Below are positions 53,654-63,271 of a stretch of 64,000 nt of DNA, in pieces. Source of the stretch: Candidatus Desulfofervidaceae bacterium (GTDB lineage: Bacteria > Desulfobacterota > Desulfofervidia > Desulfofervidales > Desulfofervidaceae); NCBI GenBank assembly GCA_027064585.1, contig JAMOPI010000036.1:65777-129776 (forward strand), written 5' to 3'. Below the pieces are notes generated by a model. The model ran no database searches. It saw only the letters and a list, made by a program, of their open reading frames with translations, and was not told where the DNA came from. Within the stretch, counting starts at the first letter, position 1. Each line of letters begins with the position of its first letter. The position numbers and the translations under genes were made by a program.

Positions 53654-56278
53654 TTATTCTTCTTTTACTGGCGGGGTAATTTCAAAGGCAAGATCAGCAT
53701 CTTTTACGACTACCTTTACACGGCTACCGTCCAGGACTTCGCCGGCGATGATTTTCTTGGCCAAGGCGGTTTCAAGTTTCCGTTGGAGGTAACGCTTAAG
53801 TGGTCTAGCGCCGTAAACCGGGTCATAACCTTCACGCGCGATAAATTCTCTTGCCTCTTCACTGAGCTCAATCACGATGTCTCTATCCTTAAGCCGCCTA
53901 TTGATATAACCAAGCTGTAGATCAACAATTTGCTTAATCTCTTCTAAAGTAAGTGGCTTAAAGAGTACAATTTCATCAATGCGATTTAGAAACTCTGGCC
54001 GAAAGCTACGCCTAAGAAGCTGCATCACCTGCTCTTTGGCCTCTGGTTTGATTTCTCCCTTTTCGGTGACGCCTTCAAGCAAATATTCGCTACCTAGGTT
54101 AGAAGTCATAATGATGACCGTATTTTTAAAGTCCACTGTGCGCCCATGAGAATCAGTCAATCGGCCATCATCCAAGATTTGAAGCAGGATGTTAAACACC
54201 TCTGGATGTGCCTTTTCTATCTCATCGAGCAGGATGACACAATATGGCTTACGTCGTACGGCCTCGGTTAATTGGCCGCCTTCTTCGTAACCAACATAGC
54301 CAGGAGGTGCACCAATGAGTCGGGAAACGGTATGTTTCTCCATATATTCAGACATATCAATACGAACCATGTTCTCTTCGGTATCAAACAGGGCCTCAGC
54401 TAAAGACTTAGCCAGCTCTGTCTTCCCCACCCCCGTTGGACCAAGGAAGATAAAGGAACCAATCGGCCGATTGGGATCTTTAAGTCCAGCCCGTGCCCTT
54501 AAGACTGCATCCACTACCGCCTGCACGGCCTCATCCTGACCAACGACCCGCCGGTGCAGAATTTTATCAAGCTTTAAAAGTTTTTCCCGCTCCCCTTCCA
54601 TAAGCTTGCTTACAGGAATACCGGTCCAGCGTGAGACAACCTCAGCAATTTCTTCTTCTGTTACCTCCTCTCGCAACAACCGGCCAGTTTTTTGCCGTTC
54701 GGCCAGCTTCTTTTCCATTTCCTTTAATTCTTTTTCTAAGGCCGCCAGCTTGCCATAACGCAACTCCGCGGCCCGGTTAAGATCATATTCGCGTTCGGCC
54801 TTTTCTATCTCATGCTTGACCCGCTCAATTTCCTCTCTAATTTTTTGGAGCTTGGTGATTATCTCCTTTTCAGCCTCCCATTGTGCCCTTAGGCTATCGG
54901 CCTTAGCCCTTAACTCGGCCAGTTCCTTTTCAATGGCCGCCAGCCGTTCCCGCGAGGCCTTATCTTTTTCTTTCTTTAAGGCCTGCTGTTCAATTTCAAG
55001 CTGCATGATGCGGCGGGTAACTTCATCTAATTCCGCCGGCATGGAGTCAATCTCGGTGCGAATCATGGCTGCGGCTTCATCTACCAGGTCAATGGCCTTA
55101 TCCGGCAAAAACCGATCGGTAATATAGCGGTGAGAAAGGACGGCGGCCGCCACGAGGGCACTGTCTTTGATACGCACACCATGATGTACCTCAAACTTTT
55201 CTTTTAATCCCCTTAAGATAGAAATGGTATCTTCAACCGAAGGCTCTTCAACTAAAACCGGCTGGAAACGTCTTTCTAAGGCTGGATCTTTTTCAATATA
55301 TTTGCGGTATTCGTCCAGGGTGGTAGCGCCGATGCAACGCAATTCTCCGCGCGCAAGCATGGGCTTAAGCATATTACCAGCGTCAATAGCACCTTCGGCC
55401 TTACCTGCACCCACAATCGTGTGCAACTCGTCAATAAACATAATGATGCGGCCTTCACTGGCCTGCACCTCTTTTAAGACGGCCTTAAGGCGTTCTTCAA
55501 ACTCGCCCCGATATTTAGCCCCAGCCAGTAAAGAGGCAATGTCCAGCTGATAGATGGTTTTATCCTTTAGACCCTCTGGCACATCTCCCCTAAGGATACG
55601 CTGTGCCAGCCCTTCTACGATGGCCGTTTTACCGACACCGGGTTCACCAATTAAGACCGGATTGTTCTTCGTGCGCCGACAAAGGATTCTTATGACCCGT
55701 CTGATCTCGGCATCACGACCAATGACCGGGTCAAGTTTGCCCCTCTGGGCCTCTTTGACTAGATCCCGGCCGTATTTTTCCAGGGCTTCATAGGTATCTT
55801 CAGGTGTAGGACTGGTAATACGCTGCCTCCCTCTGATCTGGGTTAAGGTTTCTAAAAAGCGTTCCCTGCTAATCTTAAACTGGGCAAAGATGCGGCCAGC
55901 ATCGGTAGTGGTGCCTTCATCAATAAAGACAAGGATGATGTGTTCTACACTTGTATATTCATCTTTCAGGTGTTTGGCCTCTTCCTGGGCCTTGGTCAAT
56001 ACTTGATATAACCGCTGTGAGAGGTATATTTTACCCAGCTCTCCACCTGGACCCTTTACATGCGGTCTTTTATTCAAGGCTGTTTCTACCTGTTCCTTAA
56101 AGGCATCTACCGGGATGTCCATTTTTTGCAGAAGTCTGGGAAAAAGTCCCCCTTCCTGTTCTAAAAAGGCCAAAAGGAGGTGTTCTCCATCTACTTCCTG
56201 ATGGCCATAACGCACGGCAATATTTTGAGCCTCAGCCAAGGCCTCCTGTGTCTTTTGCGTAAAGCGAGAAATATCCAT
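53654..56278 (-). CDS. clpB: ATP-dependent disaggregase ClpB
   Basis: An 874-residue Hsp100 chaperone. The N domain (about 1-150), the first AAA+ with [18 protein letters not shown] near 210, the long coiled-coil M domain (about 410-530), and the second AAA+ with [20 protein letters not shown] near 605 and [20 protein letters not shown] are all visible. There is no ClpP-binding tripeptide region, consistent with ClpB. It resolves protein aggregates with DnaK. AAGGAGG precedes the start. I see no CIRCE or sigma-32 promoter that I can defend. Confidence 0.96.
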   Translation of the reverse strand: MDISRFTQKTQEALAEAQNIAVRYGHQEVDGEHLLLAFLEQEGGLFPRLLQKMDIPVDAFKEQVETALNKRPHVKGPGGELGKIYLSQRLYQVLTKAQEEAKHLKDEYTSVEHIILVFIDEGTTTDAGRIFAQFKISRERFLETLTQIRGRQRITSPTPEDTYEALEKYGRDLVKEAQRGKLDPVIGRDAEIRRVIRILCRRTKNNPVLIGEPGVGKTAIVEGLAQRILRGDVPEGLKDKTIYQLDIASLLAGAKYRGEFEERLKAVLKEVQASEGRIIMFIDELHTIVGAGKAEGAIDAGNMLKPMLARGELRCIGATTLDEYRKYIEKDPALERRFQPVLVEEPSVEDTISILRGLKEKFEVHHGVRIKDSALVAAAVLSHRYITDRFLPDKAIDLVDEAAAMIRTEIDSMPAELDEVTRRIMQLEIEQQALKKEKDKASRERLAAIEKELAELRAKADSLRAQWEAEKEIITKLQKIREEIERVKHEIEKAEREYDLNRAAELRYGKLAALEKELKEMEKKLAERQKTGRLLREEVTEEEIAEVVSRWTGIPVSKLMEGEREKLLKLDKILHRRVVGQDEAVQAVVDAVLRARAGLKDPNRPIGSFIFLGPTGVGKTELAKSLAEALFDTEENMVRIDMSEYMEKHTVSRLIGAPPGYVGYEEGGQLTEAVRRKPYCVILLDEIEKAHPEVFNILLQILDDGRLTDSHGRTVDFKNTVIIMTSNLGSEYLLEGVTEKGEIKPEAKEQVMQLLRRSFRPEFLNRIDEIVLFKPLTLEEIKQIVDLQLGYINRRLKDRDIVIELSEEAREFIAREGYDPVYGARPLKRYLQRKLETALAKKIIAGEVLDGSRVKVVVKDADLAFEITPPVKEE

Positions 56279-56346
56279 AAGTTCCTCCTTAGCTTTCTTT
56301 TTGCTTAAAAGGTAAGCACCAAAAAGGAAGGAAGCAAGTTAGTTGA

Positions 56347-57138
56347 TTAAATTTTAACCAAAAGGCAGTTTTCTTTATTTACTAGCTCCCGATAAGCCGC
56401 AAGAAGTTTTTTGCACCCTGCCCAAGAAGAATACGGCACAGTGTCAATTTTTGTTACCGGCAATACCTCTACTACGGCATTAGTGAGAAAGGCACCTTGA
56501 AAATGGGTAAGGTCATGTAGAGAGAGATTTGTTTCTTTTACACAAAGATCCATTTCCTTTAAAAGCTTAATCATCTTCTGCCGGGTAATGCCTGGTAAAA
56601 GACCACTCTTTAAAGAAGGGGTTAAGATTACATGTTCATTTTTGACAAAAAAGATATTGCTTATACAGCCTTCTGTAATTTCATCCCTTTCATTTAAAAA
56701 AATAGCTTCATAAAAGCCTCTTTGTCGGGCCTTTTTAAGGATATGACTATTTTCTAAAAAGCAGGTGGTCTTAAAATAGCGTAGAGGGGAAGAAGAGTGT
56801 TTTTTAAAGGGGGCAATGGTCACAGCAACACCCTCTCTTTGAAATCTATCTAGTTCAGGGCTAAGAGGCTCCCAATGGGTCAGGAATTCTGTTGTTATCC
56901 TATCTTCTCCATAACAAACCAAGGTAAGGCGCAAGCGGGCATCTATGTCTGGGGGAATTTCTTTAAGAACATCGTTTAATTTTTGAATAGCCATTTTTTC
57001 ACAAAAGGGCCAGTTAAAATAACAGGCTCCTCGTTTCATCCGGTTTAGGTGCTCTTTCACAAAGGGAAGCTTACGGCCTGGATAGACACGCCAAGTCTCA
57101 AAAAGGCCTTCTCCTAAAAGCAACGTGCGATTTTTCAC
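56347..57138 (-). CDS. pabC: Aminotransferase class IV, probable aminodeoxychorismate lyase
   Basis: A 263-residue PLP enzyme of fold type IV. LGEGLFETWRVYPGRKLPF near the N-terminus, a Lys-containing segment PLRYFKTTCFLENSHILKKA near 117-136 (PLP Lys) and NERDEITEGCISNIFFVKNE near 147-166 are typical. Following pabB with a one-base overlap points to the PabC step (4-amino-4-deoxychorismate to p-aminobenzoate and pyruvate) of folate synthesis. Branched-chain or D-amino-acid transaminases share the fold, so context carries the call. Confidence 0.85.
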   Translation of the reverse strand: MKNRTLLLGEGLFETWRVYPGRKLPFVKEHLNRMKRGACYFNWPFCEKMAIQKLNDVLKEIPPDIDARLRLTLVCYGEDRITTEFLTHWEPLSPELDRFQREGVAVTIAPFKKHSSSPLRYFKTTCFLENSHILKKARQRGFYEAIFLNERDEITEGCISNIFFVKNEHVILTPSLKSGLLPGITRQKMIKLLKEMDLCVKETNLSLHDLTHFQGAFLTNAVVEVLPVTKIDTVPYSSWAGCKKLLAAYRELVNKENCLLVKI

Positions 57139-58397
57139 TATTCTACCCCCAAGGCCTGCATCGTGGCCTTGGCCTTAAGCAAGCTTTCTTCATATTCCGC
57201 CTCTGGGTCAGAGTCAAACACAATACCTCCACCTATGCCCAATACCCCTTCTCCATTAAACAATTCTACGGTGCGAATGGCTACGTTTAAAACCACTTTA
57301 TCCTGAAAGAAATAGCCAATAGCCCCTGTATACACACCTCGCTGATGAGGCTCAAGTTCATTGATAATCTCCATCGCCCGTTTTTTAGGTGCCCCGGTAA
57401 TGGAACCAGGGGGAAAGGTGGCTGCCAACACCTCTGACCAATCAATCTCAGGCCTAAGCTTGCCAGTAATGTGGGAGACCATTTGAAACACAGTGTTATA
57501 AGCCTCTACGACAAAAAGCCTTGGCACTTTTACTGAACCAGGCAGGCAAAACTTGCCCAAATCGTTGCGCATTAAATCCACAATCATAACATTTTCAGCC
57601 TGATCTTTTTTGCTCTTTTTGAGGGCCAGTCTTAAGGTTTGATCCTCTGTTCTTGTTTTTCCCCGTCTGCGTGTACCCTTCATGGGCTTGGTTAAGACCT
57701 GGCTACCTTTTATCCGCAAAAAGAGTTCTGGACTTCCAGAGATAACAACACCATCGCCTGTATTGATAAAGGCGGCATAGGCCACTGGCTGTACCCTTGC
57801 CAGACGCAAGTAAAAACTATAGGGATTGCCTTCATAACAAAAATAGCAACGCTGAGTGTAATTTACCTGATAGACATCGCCATTAGCAATGTATCGCAAA
57901 ATTGCCTTGACACGATTTAGATATGTAGACTTTTTCTGATTTGTACCCAAAAATTTTCCTTTAAAAACACCGATTTGAGCTTCCTTTAAGGTTTCTTTAG
58001 AAGGACGAGATTTAAACCACTGCCACCATTGTTTTTTAAGATGGTCATATGCCCAAAATCTATCATAGGCAGCCAGATAAATGTGAGGAAGTGGAGTGTC
58101 TTTTTCCTTTAGGGGTGGTAATTTTTCAAACCACTGTCCCATTTCATAACTAAAGTAACCGGCGATAAAATGGTTTTTGTATTCTTTTAAAAAAGCAAAC
58201 AGTTCTTTGCTCCAAACATCTTGAATATCCATTTTTAAAATAGCCACCGGCTCCCAGGCAAGATAAGTATATCTTTCGCTAAAAGAAACCTTTTGGGTTT
58301 CCAATAAAATTGCCCCTGCTGACTTAGCAAAGGATGCAAAGGCAGTTATGGGCTGACAATGCAAGGACAATTTTGTCTTTTCCCACGTTTGGCACAA
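57138..58397 (-). CDS. pabB: Aminodeoxychorismate synthase component I
   Basis: A 419-residue chorismate-utilising enzyme. The C-terminal catalytic domain shows GDVYQVNYTQRCYFCYEGNP near 172, SPELFLRIKG, TKPMKGTRRRGKTRTED (with the PIKGT-like Lys site), VDLMRNDLGKFCLPGSVKVP and TFPPGSITGAPKKRAMEIIN near 330. It converts chorismate with ammonia from the glutaminase PabA into aminodeoxychorismate. The KGT motif favours PabB over TrpE. No pabA is next to it. The gene is intact and overlaps pabC by one base. Confidence 0.9.
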   Translation of the reverse strand: MCQTWEKTKLSLHCQPITAFASFAKSAGAILLETQKVSFSERYTYLAWEPVAILKMDIQDVWSKELFAFLKEYKNHFIAGYFSYEMGQWFEKLPPLKEKDTPLPHIYLAAYDRFWAYDHLKKQWWQWFKSRPSKETLKEAQIGVFKGKFLGTNQKKSTYLNRVKAILRYIANGDVYQVNYTQRCYFCYEGNPYSFYLRLARVQPVAYAAFINTGDGVVISGSPELFLRIKGSQVLTKPMKGTRRRGKTRTEDQTLRLALKKSKKDQAENVMIVDLMRNDLGKFCLPGSVKVPRLFVVEAYNTVFQMVSHITGKLRPEIDWSEVLAATFPPGSITGAPKKRAMEIINELEPHQRGVYTGAIGYFFQDKVVLNVAIRTVELFNGEGVLGIGGGIVFDSDPEAEYEESLLKAKATMQALGVE

Positions 58398-59048
58398 AGT
58401 TTACTCCTAATTTTGGCATAGGTTTAATTATTTTAATAAAATAATAAAAATAGCAATTTTCAAGGGGTGAATAAAATTTTTAAAAAGTATTTGCAAGAAA
58501 TTAAGCAATATAAAATTTCTTAAAGAAGTTAAAATAACCTATAGAAGTTCGCAGAAAGATTAGTCAGCGAGGTATATTAGAATTTATTTAAAATCTAGCA
58601 GTCCCTGCTGTCTTCGATTCTTGTCTGCAAGAAAAAATTCAGAGATAAAAATATTCGTATTTCCCAAAATCCGTGATTGATTTATAGTATTCCAAAAATT
58701 AATGAATTTTCCTCTCTCCTTCCTTACAGAAATTATACGCCAAGGCCTCGTTAGTTGGTTAAAGGTCTCCACTCGCTTTGCTCGCTGTAGACCTGCCCTT
58801 TGGGCAGGCTGCGCCCTTCGGGCTTGCCCTTGACCACACTACGGCCTTGGCAAAAAGAAAAATCACAAAAGAGGAGGGAAAAAGAAAATTTCCCTTTTTC
58901 CTTCTGGCCTCAAAAAGAAAATTGCACCGAAGCGAGCAAGGTCAAAGTTGGCTATTAAGCCACCCGTAGGACTTGGCCTTGAGCGCTAAGCGAGCGGAGG
59001 CGCTATAATTACGATTGGACTTGAGGACAAGATAAATGTTTTTCACCT
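58398..59048. other. Long non-coding stretch with GC-rich hairpins
   Basis: No convincing gene. The first 360 nt are AT-rich. A GC-rich island begins near 58764: GGTCT/AGACC (58764-58768 with 58789-58793), a perfect hairpin CCTGCCC-TTT-GGGCAGG (58792-58808), then GCCC-TTC-GGGC (58813-58823). Variants of the word GCGAGC/GCTCGC recur (58771, 58781, 58930, 58989). The low-quality frames here (58584-58772 on minus, 58778-58969 on plus) are unlike proteins. The island may be a repeat family or decayed element. Confidence 0.5.
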
Positions 59049-59249
59049 TTGTGGATCAGCCGGTTTGAGGCCAATATAGAGAAAGTTCGTGGGATGTTTG
59101 ACCAAAAATTTATCAATATGTGGCGGCTTTATCTCGATGGGGCAGCGGCTGGATTTAAATTTGGAGAAATAAATGTATACCAAATCGTGTTCTCAACCGA
59201 TCGGAAACACATAAATTCATTTCATCGGAAGGAGATATATACAAATTAA
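59049..59249 (+). pseudogene. 3' relic of a cyclopropane-fatty-acid synthase-type methyltransferase gene
   Basis: The frame encodes ISRFEANIEKVRGMFDQKF and then NMWRLYLDGAAAGFKFGEIN and VYQIVFS, which follow the C-terminal end of Cfa-type methyltransferases (W..RF..N, F.rMWr.YL..aaAGF, QivF). The SAM-binding and catalytic parts upstream are absent, replaced by the GC-rich island. The last 16 or so codons after QIVFS are unrelated. It faces the oprP relic tail to tail. Confidence 0.72.
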
Positions 59250-60318
59250 AAAAGGCCCCCAAGGCCCCTGCTCTTTATAATAAATATTTGTCTTCTCCCG
59301 ATCATAAAAGGTAGAAAAAATAAGGGCCAAGGCCGGACGAATGTTATAGCCATAATCACCCTGCATAGAATAATTGTTAAATGTATTTTCCCCCATTGGT
59401 CCTTTGGGATCAGATCCAGATAAAAGGTTTAGACCAATCCTTAAGCTATAAAGCATATCGCTATCTAAATTGTTAAACTGCTTTGTGTCCCTACCATTAT
59501 AAACACCAAGCCAGTAGCACAAAAATTGCTTTTTGCCAAACATATCTACATAACCATCGGCCTCAATACCCTGCGAACGATAGAGCAGGAAGCCACCCGC
59601 AGGAAAGAGATTTTTAAGCCTATGCTTGCTCACCCTTAACCTGGCATTGCTACCTGGAAAGTCATAAGTGCGATTGCCAAAGATGTCTTTATCATATTCA
59701 GAATCCCAGTAAAAATAGTTCTAGCGGTGCCATTTTGCATAAATCCACTCTGCCAGTATTCCATGCCAAAGGCAGGAAGCTTCATTCTGCCAAACTGCAC
59801 GCGCAATGTCTTAAAATGCTGCCACCGGATAAAGGCATCATGGACATTGGCGCTGGAAGGCTCTAACTGGACATGAACATAATACTTCCAATCCTGATTG
59901 GGGGCTGTACCATCTACAAAAAACCTCAAACGGCGCATATCAAAGCTACTATAGTTTTCGGTTGTATTGTGATTGTCTCCTGTAGGTGAGTTATTGTAAC
60001 GGATGTTTTTATCAGTAAAGGCATAGGTATAACGTATTTGGATACCTGTCCGAAACCGAAATTTGTATGCATGGCCTTTGCCGTCCTTATACTCAATCCG
60101 AAAACCATTTTTCCAGTAGGCCCTTGCCTTGGCCGTTTGTTTTTTCTCCTTTTGGGCCTGTTTTTTTCAAGTTGTTCAATACGCTGCATCAGTTGTTTCA
60201 CCTGTGCCTTTAAGGCCTCTATCTTCTCCTGTTCACTCTGTGCCCAAACTGGACATACAGTCAAAGAAAACGCCAACAAAAACAAGCAGATCCCTAAACA
60301 CACCCTCTTCGCCATCAC
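59217..60318 (-). pseudogene. OprP/OprO-type porin gene, frameshifted and 3'-truncated
   Basis: The 5' part is intact: signal peptide (MAKRVCLGICLFLLAFSLTV ending VWAQ) and a coiled-coil stretch EKIEALKAQVKQLMQRIEQL as in phosphate-selective porins. At an A7 run near 60165 the frame shifts to WKNGFRIEYKDGKGHAYKFR and RRLRFFVDGTAPNQDWKYY. Near 59722 (AGAACTATT) it shifts again to YWDSEYDKDIFGNRTYDF and YRSQGIEADGYVDMFGKK. Both lesions look like one missing A. The C-terminal barrel strands are lost near 59230. A porin of about 400 residues is implied. Confidence 0.82.
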
Positions 60319-60627
60319 ACTTTCCTCCTGATAAAATAATTGATTAAAAGCGCCTGTTAAGTTAACAACTTATATAACTTAATTCAGTTTCTATCAAGAA
60401 CTGCCCTGAACCTGTTTTTCAAACACACTCAAAACGGTCGCTGTTTTTAGTAACATTCAGAGTTATCAAAAAATTAGAATAGATGTGCGGCAGATGTATA
60501 AAATATTCTTATAGATTCTTTACAATAAAAAATTTAAATGGCAAACAAGATAGATTATTTAAATTTTTTATTTGATTTATGCTAGTAATTTATGTATAAA
60601 ATGCCGCAAAAAATGAGGGGGAAGAAA
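60319..60627. other. Intergenic region with an AT-only inverted repeat
   Basis: It separates the divergent oprP relic and the porin gene. A perfect 13-bp inverted repeat, AAAAAATTTAAAT (60527-60539) and ATTTAAATTTTTT (60557-60569), has a 17-nt spacer; it could be an operator or a weak bidirectional terminator. TTTACA near 60519 may be a -35 element. I can support no gene or promoter here with confidence. Confidence 0.35.
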
Positions 60628-61929
60628 ATGAAGAAGTGGCTAATTGTGTTTTTCGGATTGTTTTCCCTTCCTACCCTTCTTTACGCAAAGGGCATTGTTG
60701 TCGGAGAGACTCCTTATTTTAAAGTTAATTTTAGTGGTCAGGTACGAATGCGGGAAGAAGTAAAGGGTAATTATTACACTCAAACCTCAGCTAGTGATAC
60801 CTTAGATTATCTTCTTATCCGTACCCGTTTGGCCCTTGACTTTCAAGGTCAAGGTTGGGGTGTATTTTTAATGGGACAGCAGGGAGAAGATATAAACGGA
60901 CGGGAGCTTAATTCCCATAATTCACCTACTTCGCAAGATTTTGATATGGATATTCAACAGCTGTATCTTTATTTAAACAAACCTCAAGGCTTGCCTTTCT
61001 CTTTTTGGATAGGACGAAAAGAAGTCAGATATGACCGGGAAGCATTGATTGGTACCTCCACTGGCTGGGGGAATTATGTCTTTAGTTATGATGGTGGGAT
61101 GGTTACCTTAGATGTGCCTAAACTCAAAATTGATTGTTTTTATATGCAAAAAAGGCAGCCAAATAAGAATGGTTTTGACAACTGGTTTGATAATGACCAT
61201 TTTTATGGTTATTGGTTTACCTATAAAGACTTACCTTGGCAGGTAAAGCTAGATCAGTATTTTCTTGTTAAGGATAAAAAAGAAAACGATGACATTGTTT
61301 ATACGCTGGGTTTTAGAGTATACGATAAAAAGCTGCCCACAATAGATTTTGATACCTCCTTTGTTTATCAATGGGGTAATTATGTGCATGGTTCCAATAA
61401 ACTTGACCGCTCTGCCTATGCCGTACATGCCGAGGCAGGTTATAAGTTTACTTATGGCATTAAACAAAGAATAGGCATTGAATATAACTATGCCTCAGGT
61501 GATGACAATCCCAATGACCATGATTATGGCACCTTTGATAAACTCTATGGGGCTGACCATGGTAAATATGGCCTTATGGACTTCTTTACCTGGAAAAACA
61601 TGCATGAACTGCAAATTAATCATACTATCTTTCCGACAAAGAGGTTAAGATTCAAAATGATGCTTCATGCCTTCTGGCTGGCTACCACCAAAGATGCCTG
61701 GTATGACTTTACAGGTAATGTTTTAAGGCCCGCTCCTAATAAAGATGTTAGCAGTTATGTGGGCACAGAATTAGACTTTCACTTACTTTACAAGATTAGC
61801 CAACACTTCACCCTCATCAGTTACGGTGGTCATTTCTTTGCTGGAAGTTATGTAAAAGATACAGCTACTACTAGCGATGGTAAAGGCGATGCCAATCTTT
61901 TTGCCCTTGAAATTAGACTTGATTGGTAA
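60628..61929 (+). CDS. Outer-membrane porin (alginate-export/OprD-like beta-barrel)
   Basis: A porin of about 433 residues with a signal peptide (MKKWLIVFFGLFSLPTLLYA). The barrel strands alternate aromatic and polar residues throughout: VNFSGQVRMREEVKGN, DYLLIRTRLALDFQG, FSFWIGRKEVRYDREALIG and IGIEYNYASGDDNPND, which is typical of the alginate_exp family. It ends LFALEIRLDW with a terminal Trp. ATG 60628 is chosen because GAGGGGG lies upstream; the frame from 60592 adds residues before the signal. It is followed by sulfur-carrier genes, so it may admit a sulfur or selenium compound (inference). Confidence 0.82.
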   Translation: MKKWLIVFFGLFSLPTLLYAKGIVVGETPYFKVNFSGQVRMREEVKGNYYTQTSASDTLDYLLIRTRLALDFQGQGWGVFLMGQQGEDINGRELNSHNSPTSQDFDMDIQQLYLYLNKPQGLPFSFWIGRKEVRYDREALIGTSTGWGNYVFSYDGGMVTLDVPKLKIDCFYMQKRQPNKNGFDNWFDNDHFYGYWFTYKDLPWQVKLDQYFLVKDKKENDDIVYTLGFRVYDKKLPTIDFDTSFVYQWGNYVHGSNKLDRSAYAVHAEAGYKFTYGIKQRIGIEYNYASGDDNPNDHDYGTFDKLYGADHGKYGLMDFFTWKNMHELQINHTIFPTKRLRFKMMLHAFWLATTKDAWYDFTGNVLRPAPNKDVSSYVGTELDFHLLYKISQHFTLISYGGHFFAGSYVKDTATTSDGKGDANLFALEIRLDW

Positions 61930-61934
61930 AGCAA

Positions 61935-62461
61935 ATGTTAGGCTTTTTAAAAAAGAAAAAGAAGGAACTTACAGGAAAAGGGCTTATTTTGGTAGAAAAT
62001 GTCGCCAATGCCATGGCGATAGAAAGGCTGCTTAAAGAACACGGATTTCAGGTAAGAGGAGTGGCGCCACCCCTGCATTTACGCAAAGGTTGTGATTTGG
62101 CCGTGGAATTTGAGTTAGTAGAGCAAATGGCCATTGAGCGGGTATTGAACAAAACAAAAATTCCCTATGAAATTGCCGCCCTTACAACCGAAGAAAAACC
62201 CCAAGAATTGACGAAGGTAAAACAGCTTGGTGAATACATCCTTATACGGGCGGTAAATATGAAGCTTGCTTTTGATCCCAAGACAGGTAAGATTGTCAAT
62301 GTTTCTGAGGGCGGTTGTCCAGATGTGCTTTTTTGGCCCAAAATTTAGTTGGAAAAACCCTTGCTGAGGCGAAAAGGATAATGGAGGAGGGTTACTCTTT
62401 GTGTGCGTATATGCTAAATAAGGCCGTTTATAAGGCCCTGAAGTTAATGGAGCAAAAATAA
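61935..62461 (+). CDS. DUF3343 sulfur/selenium-carrier-like protein, frameshifted
   Basis: The N-terminal domain (GKGLILVENVANAMAIERLL, VRGVAPPLHLRKGCDLAVEF) is DUF3343, a putative Se/S carrier domain with a conserved Cys. A second domain follows: RAVNMKLAFDPKTGKIVN and EGGCPDVLF. The first frame stops at 62348. In the -1 frame the sequence continues FLAQNLVGKTLAEAKRIMEE and GYSLCAYMLNKAVYKALK to a stop at 62461. The join lies in a T6 run (62328-62333) where T7 would keep one frame. Frameshift, mutation or homopolymer error are all possible. ATG 61935 is preferred over TTG 61923. Confidence 0.75.
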
Positions 62462-62462
62462 A

Positions 62463-62927
62463 ATGCTTGTCATTGGGACAGTGCCCACCTCCTTAGATGA
62501 GGTTGTAGCTGGAGAAGTAAGTTTTGAAGCGCAAAGGTTAAAAGTTGGCTCCCTTAAAGGCCTATTTGGCTTCTTTTTAGGGGGATTTTTAGGATTTATT
62601 CTGTTTCACTATGTCTTTGCCGCAGGAACTTTAAAGACCTTTCCCTGGTTTATAAACGGAGCAGGTGTTTTCTTAAAGAAGTGGAAGGCAATGCATATTC
62701 AGACCACGCCAAGTCCAGTTTTACGTGTACCAGGGGATCCCATTACCTGGTCACCCAAGGTGATTTATCATCTTCTGCTTGCTTTTATTGGCGGAATCAT
62801 GGTTGGCTTTTTCTCAGTTCTAGCAGGTGGCTGTCCTTTTAGGCAACATGTTATGGCTGCTGAGGGTAGCCGCAGTGCACTAAGTTATATCCTTGGCTTT
62901 GCCATCGGGGCGGTCATTTTTTCATAA
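62463..62927 (+). CDS. YeeE/YedE-family membrane protein (short form)
   Basis: A 154-residue inner-membrane protein with about four hydrophobic segments (about 33-55, 58-75, 107-123 and 137-153). The family signature is clear: LAGGCPFRQHVMAAEGSRSA near 122-141, with a conserved Cys that contacts the transported thiosulfate or sulfur species in YeeE/TsuA homologues. It is about half the length of full YedE proteins (about 330-400), so it is a single-repeat form or truncated. It starts one base after the DUF3343 stop and is followed by a TusA-like gene. Confidence 0.8.
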   Translation: MLVIGTVPTSLDEVVAGEVSFEAQRLKVGSLKGLFGFFLGGFLGFILFHYVFAAGTLKTFPWFINGAGVFLKKWKAMHIQTTPSPVLRVPGDPITWSPKVIYHLLLAFIGGIMVGFFSVLAGGCPFRQHVMAAEGSRSALSYILGFAIGAVIFS

Positions 62928-62971
62928 ATTTGTCGCGCCAGCGATAAAAATTATTTTTGAAATAGGAAAAA

Positions 62972-63190
62972 ATGGGAGAAAAATACACCCTTGATGTCTG
63001 CGGTGAGGTTTGTCCTATGCCGGTTATAAAGACCAAGGCCATGTTAGACAAAATGAAGTCAGGAGATATCCTAGAGGTCATTGTAGATTATCCTCCTTCA
63101 AAAGAGAATGTTAAACGCCTGGCCGAACATGAAGGATGTAAGGTAACAATAGAAGAAGGGGCAAAGATTAAACTGATTATTGAAAAATGA
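62972..63190 (+). CDS. TusA/SirA-family sulfur carrier
   Basis: A 72-residue sulfur relay protein. LDVCGEVCPMPVIKTKAML near 6-24 contains the CPxP motif whose Cys carries persulfide. GDILEVIVDYPPSKENVKRL follows as in TusA/YedF N-terminal domains. The DUF3343-YedE-TusA gene order occurs in sulfur and selenium metabolism gene groups. The extra Cys three residues before the CPxP (CGEVCP) matches the YedF type. Confidence 0.9.
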   Translation: MGEKYTLDVCGEVCPMPVIKTKAMLDKMKSGDILEVIVDYPPSKENVKRLAEHEGCKVTIEEGAKIKLIIEK

Positions 63191-63271
63191 ATTTTCCTAA
63201 AATTAGCAGGCAAAACAGAAAACTAGCGCTTTTCTCTTGCCTTTTCAAGAATAAAGTGGCATATATCTAGC

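Noticed and set aside
58584-58772. 62-codon minus-strand frame beyond pabB
   Set aside because: No start signal, unusual composition and no family resemblance; it lies in a decayed region.
58778-58969. 63-codon plus-strand frame over the GC-rich hairpins
   Set aside because: Codons follow the hairpin repeats and there is no ribosome-binding site.
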